Source: Phycisphaerae bacterium (GTDB lineage Bacteria; Planctomycetota; Phycisphaerae; JAAYCJ01). From it: DNA of 38,136 nt. The stretch lies in NCBI GenBank assembly GCA_012729815.1, contig JAAYCJ010000278.1, forward strand, positions 1 to 38,136, written 5' to 3'. Positions 31,724 to 38,136 of this stretch are shown here, piece after piece (position 1 is the stretch's first letter; every line of letters starts with the position of its first letter). The translations under genes and the position numbers were made by a program. A model generated the notes under the pieces. It had not been told where the DNA came from and searched no databases. It saw nothing but the letters and a program-made list of their open reading frames with translations.

Positions 31724-33178
31724 GTGGCGGAACTCGTTTTCCAGCAGTGCATCAACCCGCAATGCGGTTCGACCTTCGGGGTCGACGAGGTCATTTTCAG
31801 TTGCCCGCGATGCGGCGAACTGCTCGACACGAAATACGATTGGGACAGGCTGGCGCCGCCCCGGACGCTGCGCGACTTCGAGGGCCGCTGGTGCACCAAG
31901 GCCAGCCCGTACGACTTTTCCGGCGTCTGGCGGTTCCGCGAGTTGCTTCCGTTCGTCGAGCCGGAGAACATCATCACCGTCGGCGAAGGCCGCACGCTGC
32001 TCCAGCGGGCCGACCTGCTCGCCCGGTACATCGGCCATCAGCCGGGCAAGCTCTTCCTCCAGTACGAGGGGCTCAACCCCTCCGGCAGCTTCAAGGACAA
32101 CGGGATGACCGCTGCGTTCAGCCTGGCCCGCAAGCTTGGCATGCGGCGGGTGGCCTGCGCCTCGACGGGCAACACCTCGGCCTCGCTGGCGATGTACGCC
32201 GGCATGTCCGGCACGATGCAGGGGATCGTGTTCATCGGGTCGGGCAAGATCGCCTACGGCAAGCTTTCGCAGGCTCTCGAGTACGGGGCGTTGACGCTCC
32301 AGGTTCAGGGCGACTTCGACACGTGCCTCAAGCAGGTCCGCGCCGCCTCCGATCGGCTGGGCCTCTATCTGATGAACTCGGTCAACCCGTTCCGCCTCGA
32401 AGGGCAGAAGACCATCATGTACCGCATTCTGGAGGCCCGCGACTGGCAGCCGCCGGACTGGATCATCGTTCCGGGCGGCAACCTGGGCAACAGCAGCGCG
32501 TTCGGCAAGGCCTTCGCCGAACTCCACGAATTCGGCCTGATCGACCGCATTCCGCGGCTGGCGATCATCAACGCGACCGGGGCCAACACCCTCTACGACC
32601 TCTACGAACGCCAGGGCGTCCGATGGAACCAGGGGCACATCGACCGGGCCAAGATCGACGCCCACTACGCCAAACTGGACGCGGAGAACTACAAGGCCCA
32701 CACGATCGCCTCAGCCATCGAGATCGGCCGGCCCGTCAACCTCAAGAAGGCGATCCGGGCGCTAGAGATCTGCAGCGGCGTGGTCCGCGAGGTCTCCGAC
32801 GAGGACATCATGGAGCACAAGGCGATGGTCGGCCGGTTCGGCTTCGGCTGCGAACCCGCCTCCGCCGCCTCGGTCGCCGGGCTGCACCTGTTGTTGAAGG
32901 AAGGCGTGATCGCGCCCTCCGAGAGCGTGGCGTGCGTGCTGACCGGGCACCTGCTCAAGGATCCGGACGCCACCGTGGCCTACCACACGGGCATCAACAT
33001 GAAGAAGGCGACGCCGCCGCCGGTCGAAGAGCCGAAGGGCGAACTGGCGAACCGGCCCATCCAGGTCGCCGACAATCTCGATTCGATCTGCCGCGTGCTG
33101 GAATCCCATACGCCGACGGTCGCCCGCGACCAGGCGCCGGCGTTTCCGTCGATCGCGCCGCTGGTCATCGAGCATTGA
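31724..33178 (+). CDS. thrC: threonine synthase with N-terminal zinc ribbon
   Basis: A 484-residue PLP enzyme of the fold-type II class that converts O-phosphohomoserine to threonine. The PLP lysine is K124 in [10 protein letters not shown]; the phosphate-binding glycine loop is [21 protein letters not shown] is the substrate-binding block. The N-terminus has a zinc ribbon (C9, C14, C27, C30), common in the longer threonine synthases. [14 protein letters not shown] precedes the PLP site as expected. GTG 31724 is supported by AGGAG (31712-31716) seven bases upstream. The last about 60 residues (after GINMKK) are a family-specific tail. It probably shares the transcript that starts before the Nudix gene. 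Confidence 0.95.
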   Translation: MAELVFQQCINPQCGSTFGVDEVIFSCPRCGELLDTKYDWDRLAPPRTLRDFEGRWCTKASPYDFSGVWRFRELLPFVEPENIITVGEGRTLLQRADLLARYIGHQPGKLFLQYEGLNPSGSFKDNGMTAAFSLARKLGMRRVACASTGNTSASLAMYAGMSGTMQGIVFIGSGKIAYGKLSQALEYGALTLQVQGDFDTCLKQVRAASDRLGLYLMNSVNPFRLEGQKTIMYRILEARDWQPPDWIIVPGGNLGNSSAFGKAFAELHEFGLIDRIPRLAIINATGANTLYDLYERQGVRWNQGHIDRAKIDAHYAKLDAENYKAHTIASAIEIGRPVNLKKAIRALEICSGVVREVSDEDIMEHKAMVGRFGFGCEPASAASVAGLHLLLKEGVIAPSESVACVLTGHLLKDPDATVAYHTGINMKKATPPPVEEPKGELANRPIQVADNLDSICRVLESHTPTVARDQAPAFPSIAPLVIEH

Positions 33179-33239
33179 GTGGGCACGGCCGCCGTATAGG
33201 CAGTATCGACAAACGTGGCTGGCGACTAACGGCGAAGAC

Positions 33240-35429
33240 GTGATTCATGAAATGACACCACAGAACTTGACGGAACGATCCCTCGACCTGCTCGACCGCT
33301 GGATCGACGCGTCCGAGCAATACTGGTACACCTGTCCCGACCGACGCGAACTCGGCTGCTACGGCACCGGCTACAATTCGTGGGGCGTCCAGACCAACCA
33401 GAAGTACATCGCCGCGGCGGCCACGCTGGGCGCGATGCGAAACCGCGACCGCGCCACCGCCCGCGCCCTGGCCGCTTTGCGGTTCAGTCTGGCCAGCCAC
33501 GTCAGCGGCGACTACCACTGCACCGACAAGACGACGTGGGGCCGAACGTGGATCAGCGGCCTCGGCATCGAACGGATGATGTTCGCGATCAGGCTACTCG
33601 ACCCGCACCTGACCGGCGACGACCGTCGGGCCCTGCGGCGGGTCCTGATCGACGAAGCCGAGTGGATACTGGACGGCTATCATCGTCACAACCAAAGCAC
33701 CATCGGCGGCCACCGCTGGGCCAGCCAAGGGCTCAACGTGCCCGAATCCAACATCTGGAACGGGGCGATCCTCTGGCGGGCCGCCTCCATGTACGGCGAT
33801 CATCCGCGGGCAGATGAGTTCCGCGAGCGGGCCCACCTGTTCCTGGTCAACAGCGTCAGCGTTCCCGGCGACGCCGAAAACGAGACCGTTCTTGCCGGCA
33901 AGACCGTGCGTGAACGTCATCTGGGCGACAATTTCTTTCCTCACTACGCCCTCGATCACCACGGGTACTGTAACGTCGGCTACATGGCCATCTGCGTCAG
34001 CAACGCCGCCATGCTCCACTTCGACGCCATAGGGTTCGGCTGGCCAGCGCCCGAGACGCTCTACCACCACCAAGCCGATCTGTGGGCTGTGCTTCGCCGC
34101 ATGGTCTTCGCCGACGGCCGACTTGCCCGTATCGGCGGCGACACGCGCCTGCGATACACCTACTGCCAGGAGTACCTGCTGCCCAGCCTCATCTTCGCCG
34201 CCGACCGCTTCGGCGACCATCACGCCCTGAGCCTGGCCGACCGCCAACTGGCCATGATCGAGCGCGAAGCCGAGTTCTGCGGCGACGGCTCCTTCTACAG
34301 CCAGCGGCTTGAAAAGCTCGCCTCGCACACACCCTACTACTACACCCGTGTCGAATCCGACCGCTCGTGCTCGCTGGCCCAGCTCTGCGTCCATCTGGCC
34401 CTGACCGAATTGCCCGAACCGGCTGACGAACCGTTTGAGGCCAGCGTCTCGGGCGGCTGGCACGAACCGGAGTACGGGGCGATCCTGCATCGGACCGCTA
34501 GACGCCTGGTTTCGGTCGCCTGGCGTGGTTTCCACGGCCCGATCGCGTTTTGCCAGAGTCCGAGCGACGGCCACACCGCCGAGTGGGAGCGCAACCTCTC
34601 CGGCTGGGTTGAGGTCCTTAACCACCGCTACCGGGAAGCGCCTCGACCGCCGGCGATCCGCATCGAGAAGACCGCCGGTGAGCCCATCGACGGCGGCTTC
34701 GTCGCCACCGGGGTCTTCCGGGAGAGCGCGCACGTCGAACTGGCGGAGGGATGGAGCAGCGAGGACTGCATCCGCCACGCCATCGCCTACGCCGCGCTGC
34801 CTGACGGGCGGACGCTGGTCGGCCTTCAGCACGCGGTGACCGCCGACCGGCGGCTGTTCCTCGGCCGCATCGAAGGCATGGGCCTGAACCTGCCCAACGA
34901 CCTCTACAACGACTTTCGCCGCCGGATCGTCACCGCCAAGGGTGAGACGATGATCGAGTCGCCGCCCAGCCGCGACGAGCTTGTGCCGCTCGAGACCGCG
35001 TGGATCAACATCGAGGGCACAATCGGGGCCATCGGGCTCTACGGCGCCGATCAGATGTTCCTTCGCCGCTCCGCCGACCGGCTCGGCGGCCCGGCCCATC
35101 CATCCCTCTACGTCGAGCGTTTCTGCTTCGGCGCCCGTCAAGGCGTCTTTGATACGCCGCCTTGCACCGTCGTGCTCGATGTCGGCTGGGCCGTCCTCGC
35201 CGACGCCGACCCGGCGACCACCCAACGTTTCCACGACTCCAACCGCACGGCCCTACTGCCCATATCCGGCGACCGCGTCCGCGCCGTCCGCATCCGCGGA
35301 ACCGATGACAACCTCTACACCGTGATCGCGAACTTCTCCGACGCCGACCAAGTGATCGACCACGACGGCCAACCCATCCGCATCCCCTCCTGCCAGACCG
35401 TCATCATCCCCACCGAACCGGCACCATAG
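33240..35429 (+). CDS. large unassigned protein, possible alpha/alpha-toroid carbohydrate enzyme
   Basis: I do not recognise the family with certainty. The 729-residue product (ATG 33252 would make it 725) has a helical first half rich in Trp, Tyr and His (about 10-390) with segments such as TIGGHRWASQGLNVPESNIWNGAILWRA and DNFFPHYALDHHGYCNVGYMA, which have the look of an (alpha/alpha)6 toroid of polysaccharide lyases or heparinase-like enzymes. The second half (about 400-725) is beta-strand-like and resembles the sandwich that follows such toroids. Candidate catalytic residues are the conserved-looking Asn, His and Tyr in the quoted blocks, but this is conjecture. There is no signal peptide. 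It starts 61 bases after thrC and may be read from the same transcript. Confidence 0.65.
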   Translation: MIHEMTPQNLTERSLDLLDRWIDASEQYWYTCPDRRELGCYGTGYNSWGVQTNQKYIAAAATLGAMRNRDRATARALAALRFSLASHVSGDYHCTDKTTWGRTWISGLGIERMMFAIRLLDPHLTGDDRRALRRVLIDEAEWILDGYHRHNQSTIGGHRWASQGLNVPESNIWNGAILWRAASMYGDHPRADEFRERAHLFLVNSVSVPGDAENETVLAGKTVRERHLGDNFFPHYALDHHGYCNVGYMAICVSNAAMLHFDAIGFGWPAPETLYHHQADLWAVLRRMVFADGRLARIGGDTRLRYTYCQEYLLPSLIFAADRFGDHHALSLADRQLAMIEREAEFCGDGSFYSQRLEKLASHTPYYYTRVESDRSCSLAQLCVHLALTELPEPADEPFEASVSGGWHEPEYGAILHRTARRLVSVAWRGFHGPIAFCQSPSDGHTAEWERNLSGWVEVLNHRYREAPRPPAIRIEKTAGEPIDGGFVATGVFRESAHVELAEGWSSEDCIRHAIAYAALPDGRTLVGLQHAVTADRRLFLGRIEGMGLNLPNDLYNDFRRRIVTAKGETMIESPPSRDELVPLETAWINIEGTIGAIGLYGADQMFLRRSADRLGGPAHPSLYVERFCFGARQGVFDTPPCTVVLDVGWAVLADADPATTQRFHDSNRTALLPISGDRVRAVRIRGTDDNLYTVIANFSDADQVIDHDGQPIRIPSCQTVIIPTEPAP

Positions 35430-35460
35430 CGCCCTCGGCGCCCGCGTTAACTTAATACTC

Positions 35461-35488
35461 AAGACCTGACCCCATCGGATCAGGTCTT
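35461..35488. repeat. AAGACCTGA palindrome (REP-like or weak terminator)
   Basis: AAGACCTGA (35461-35469) and TCAGGTCTT (35480-35488) form a perfect nine-pair hairpin with a ten-base loop, 31 bases after the preceding stop codon. No U-tract follows on either strand. It lies between convergent genes. Similar CAGGTC sequence occurs at 13490-13496, so it may be part of a dispersed palindrome family. Confidence 0.6.
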
Positions 35489-35560
35489 GGAAGTCTGGTC
35501 GGATTGGACCGACGATGCCGCAGATTGCCGACCGGAGGTTCTACTCCGGTATCTGTTCGG

Positions 35561-36256
35561 CTACCTGTCCATCGTCGCCAAATAGATGGTCACGCGGCGG
35601 TTCCTGGCCTTGCCCTCGGGTGTGCGGTTCTCGGCGATCGGCTGGGTTTGCCCCACACCCCTGGTGGTCATGCGACCCGCGTCAATCCCGCCGCCGCGAA
35701 GCACCTCAGCCACCGCCTCGGCGCGGGCCTCGCTGAGCCCCTGATTGTCGGCGGACTTGCCAAGCTGCCGCAGATTGGCGATGGTGGCCGACTTTGCGAC
35801 CCGATCGGTGTCTGTGTGGCCTACGATCGTCAGGGCCCGATCCCTCACCTGATCGTTGTTAAGTATCTCGGCAAGCTTCTCGAGGGCGGCCCTGGCCCGC
35901 GGCTTGACGACGGTGGAACCCGAGTCGAAGGTGGTGTCGGACCGGAACTGGAACATGCCCTTATCCCGGTCGAATTCGAAGAGATTCGGGTACCTCTGGT
36001 CGAGATCTTCCACGGCCGCGACCACCGCTGGCGGAACCGGCGGCGGTTCGGGCGCCGGGGTGACCACAGGCTCGGGCTCAACCACGGGAGCCGGGGCGGG
36101 AGTCGGGGTCGGTCTGGGCGGCGCTGTGACCGGCTCCACCATCACCGTTTCCGGAAAGGGCTTGGGCCTCGGCCGGCAGCACGCGCAGCCAGTAAGCCCC
36201 CCGCAGACCAGCAGAACCGTCAGCACTACCGTCACAACTTCCCTAATCCGGTACAT
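35561..36256 (-). CDS. OmpA-family peptidoglycan-binding lipoprotein
   Basis: The 231-residue protein starts with a type II signal: hydrophobic stretch VVTVVLTVLLVCGG and lipobox L-T-G-C24. A proline-rich spacer (about 32-80, with PTPTPAPAP and EPPPVPP) is followed by an OmpA/MotB C-terminal domain (about 105-231): TFDSGSTVVKP, IVGHTDTDR (Asp of the peptidoglycan site), NQGLSEARAEAVAEVL (Arg) and the RRVTIYL ending. It should be anchored in the outer membrane and tie it to the wall, as Pal does. ATG 36256 is chosen because AAGGAG lies six bases before it; the frame from 36280 is less likely. Single gene. Confidence 0.92.
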   Translation of the reverse strand: MYRIREVVTVVLTVLLVCGGLTGCACCRPRPKPFPETVMVEPVTAPPRPTPTPAPAPVVEPEPVVTPAPEPPPVPPAVVAAVEDLDQRYPNLFEFDRDKGMFQFRSDTTFDSGSTVVKPRARAALEKLAEILNNDQVRDRALTIVGHTDTDRVAKSATIANLRQLGKSADNQGLSEARAEAVAEVLRGGGIDAGRMTTRGVGQTQPIAENRTPEGKARNRRVTIYLATMDR

Positions 36257-36583
36257 CACCATCTCCTTTGCTCGATCCAAGGGTCAGAGGCCGAACGCAA
36301 AGCCATCTGCGAAACCGCCGGCCGCTTCTCGCCCAGCCCACTATACCCCATACATGGAATACCAGCGGACGCCCCACGGGGCTTCCACCAATAATATCTA
36401 TCATTAGTTTGCCGGCCGAAACGGGAAAAGCAAGCGCATTTCTCCTCAACGACCCCGATTCCGCCGGGAGAGCGGGGGCGAGGCCGGCCCTGTCGCAGCC
36501 CGGTTCTGAACACCGCCTTGACCCGGGTTGCGAATTCGGCAACAATGGAGCACCGCTTGGGTGAGCGCGGAAGGGAGGCACTG
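36257..36583. other. 327-base divergent intergenic region
   Basis: The region separates the OmpA-like and radical SAM genes, which diverge. On the plus strand TTGACC (36518-36523) with a 17-base spacer and AACAAT (36541-36546) is a possible promoter for the radical SAM gene. On the minus strand TATAGT (36345-36340) could be a -10 for the lipoprotein gene without a clear -35. No gene or RNA family was seen. Confidence 0.35.
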
Positions 36584-38136
36584 ATGACGGTCAACTTAAC
36601 GGCAGTATGTGGGCACTGCCGTCAGCGTGTGGCGGCGAGGCACGAAGTCCGCGACGGCAAAGTGTTCCTGGTCAAGCAGTGCCCGCGCTGCGGCGGGAGC
36701 GAGGCCCTGGTGAGCACGGACGCCGCGGCCTGGCAGCACAAGCGCGACATCTGGGGCTATGACCCGACCGAGCCGACCGGCTGCAGCCTGCACTGCGACA
36801 CCTGTCGGATCGACCATACGCCGACGATTGTCTTTGTCGAAGTGACAAATCGCTGCAACATGAGCTGTCCGATCTGCATCGCGACCGTTCAGAGCGTCGG
36901 GTTCGACTATCATCCGCCCCTGGAATACTTCGCGAAGCTGTTCGTTCAGTTGGGCCGTCTGAAGCCTAAGCCGTTCGTCGAGCTGTATGGCGGCGAGCCG
37001 ACCCTGCGGGAGGACCTGGTGGAGATCGTGCGTCTGGCACGCCGCCAGGGCCTTCGTCCCCGGGTGGTGACCAACGCCATCCGCCTCGCCGACGAAGACT
37101 ACTGCCGCAGCTTGTGCGAGGCGAAGGTGCCCCTGCGGATATCCTACGACGGGCCCGATCCGGAGACGTACCAGCGGCTGCGAGGCGACCCGCACGTGGG
37201 CGAACTGAAACGGCGGGCACTGGCAAACCTCCGCAAGTACAACCCGCGAAAACACGCGATGCTCTGCTGCCTCGGATTGAAGGTTAACGACAAGCACGTC
37301 GGCGACATCCTCGCCACGTGTCACGAATACCGCGACGTCATCGAACAGGTGGGCTTCATCCCTCTCAAGGAGGACTGGCAGGGCGACGGCGTTCAGCCGC
37401 CCCACCATACCACGCAGGAAGACGCCGAGCGGGCGATCCGCGAGGGTGTTGTGGACGGCCGGGTGGATTTCATTCCCGCCGGTTTCGTCCACTGGCTTGC
37501 CCCGTCGAGGCGGTTTTTCACGGAGAATCCGCGGTCCAAGAACTTCATGTTCAGCGGCTCTCATCCCAACTGCGAGTCGGTCACCTTCCTCGTCTCCGAC
37601 GGCACGAACTACCGCAGCATCAACCACTACCTTAAGATGCCCCTGGACCGCCTCGCCGAAGAGGTGTTTCGCCGGGCAAGGGTCCTCAACGACCGGCTCG
37701 CCCGCCTGGACCCGCACAAGTTCCTTCAACGATGGCGCGGACGATGGCTGGTCGCCAGAACGTTCGTTCCCCTGATGTGCCGGGCGGCGGACCTGCGCGC
37801 CGTATTTAGGGGGCATCCGTTCCGCGCCGCGGCGAGAATCCTCGCCGGCGCGGTGCGTGGCGAACGGATTTGGGATGCCTTGCGCCGCGTGACCGGACTG
37901 CCAAGTCTCCTGCGGGTCGGGACCTTGCCGTTCGAGGAGTATCTCACCGTGGAATCCCAGCGGCTGGCCAAGTGCAGAGGCGTTTTCGCGTATGAGGACG
38001 CTCGCGACGGCTCGTTGCAGTCCATCCCCGTCTGCACCTGGTTTCTCTACCGCAAGGAGGTTCTCCGAACCATCAGCGAGAAGTACGGCGTGGCTCGATC
38101 GACTCGCGAAACCAGTCCGAGCCCGGCGGCGCCGTC
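36584..38136 (+). CDS. radical SAM protein of the Tes/MJ0619 (tetraether lipid synthase-like) family, 3' end cut by window
   Basis: The frame from ATG 36584 (GGGAGG at 36573-36578 ahead) stays open for 517 codons to the window end. The radical SAM motif is C91-N-M-S-C95-P-I-C98 in EVTNRCNMSCPICIA, followed by VELYGGEPTLREDL (the GGE motif) and RVVTNAIRLA. Before it are a four-cysteine rubredoxin or zinc-ribbon pair (C9-x2-C12, C33-x2-C36) and a second C67-x3-C71-x2-C74. This order of cysteine sets is that of the MJ0619/Tes group, which includes archaeal tetraether synthase, an sp3-carbon coupling enzyme with several Fe-S clusters. The C-terminal half (after about 330) is divergent and helical. 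In a bacterium a lipid-chain or methylation role can be proposed, not proven. Partial gene. Confidence 0.8.
   Translation, partial: MTVNLTAVCGHCRQRVAARHEVRDGKVFLVKQCPRCGGSEALVSTDAAAWQHKRDIWGYDPTEPTGCSLHCDTCRIDHTPTIVFVEVTNRCNMSCPICIATVQSVGFDYHPPLEYFAKLFVQLGRLKPKPFVELYGGEPTLREDLVEIVRLARRQGLRPRVVTNAIRLADEDYCRSLCEAKVPLRISYDGPDPETYQRLRGDPHVGELKRRALANLRKYNPRKHAMLCCLGLKVNDKHVGDILATCHEYRDVIEQVGFIPLKEDWQGDGVQPPHHTTQEDAERAIREGVVDGRVDFIPAGFVHWLAPSRRFFTENPRSKNFMFSGSHPNCESVTFLVSDGTNYRSINHYLKMPLDRLAEEVFRRARVLNDRLARLDPHKFLQRWRGRWLVARTFVPLMCRAADLRAVFRGHPFRAAARILAGAVRGERIWDALRRVTGLPSLLRVGTLPFEEYLTVESQRLAKCRGVFAYEDARDGSLQSIPVCTWFLYRKEVLRTISEKYGVARSTRETSPSPAAP

Overview
The window reads as a chromosomal segment of a high-GC bacterium, most likely a planctomycete of the Phycisphaerae/Sedimentisphaerae type. 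This placement is an inference from gene content: two prepilin-type proteins with a C-terminal pseudopilin calcium-site-like motif, cytoplasmic GH106-like and GH2-like glycosidases, a UroD/MtaA-type methyltransferase-like protein, an NfeD/SPFH pair and many short transcription units. No rRNA, tRNA, CRISPR array, transposase or phage gene was found.

Left part (1-8400): a B12-binding-fold protein whose cobalamin histidine motif is altered; a tight three-gene operon (Pnkp-type polynucleotide kinase-like protein, a deoxyhypusine-synthase-fold protein that seems to lack the known catalytic residues, and a PfkB sugar kinase fused to a HAD phosphatase); a convergent nrdR with a readable NrdR-controlled promoter and a strongly folded RNA with a U-tract downstream of it; a UroD/MtaA-family protein; and a pRiA4b ORF-3-like protein with a long acidic middle.

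Central part (8400-24500): an orphan MalG-type sugar permease ended by a clear terminator, a large GH106-like glycosidase, a PilZ (c-di-GMP) protein, a ROK regulator with a promoter and inverted repeat, overlapping hisH-hisF, a two-gene prepilin operon, a GH2-like glycosidase, and a LolC/FtsX-like permease with its LolD-like ATPase and a guanine-deaminase-like enzyme. Glycosidases, sugar permease and ROK regulator together suggest a heterotrophic carbohydrate lifestyle.

Right part (24500-38136): two convergent hicB-hicA toxin-antitoxin modules, the second with a degenerate toxin; a GlcG/HbpS-like protein; an nfeD-SPFH membrane operon; an apparent stand-alone small RNA with its own promoter and terminator; a macro-domain protein; an operon of Nudix ADP-ribose pyrophosphatase-like enzyme, rhomboid protease and threonine synthase; a large unassigned protein that may be a polysaccharide-active toroid enzyme; an OmpA-type lipoprotein; and, cut by the window end, a radical SAM protein with the cysteine layout of the archaeal tetraether-lipid-synthase (Tes/MJ0619) family.

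The most unusual items are the kinase/DHS-fold/PfkB-HAD operon, the Tes-like radical SAM gene, the two candidate structured RNAs, the decaying convergent hicBA pair and the histidine-less B12-binding protein. All homology statements come from reading motifs by eye; no database was searched.
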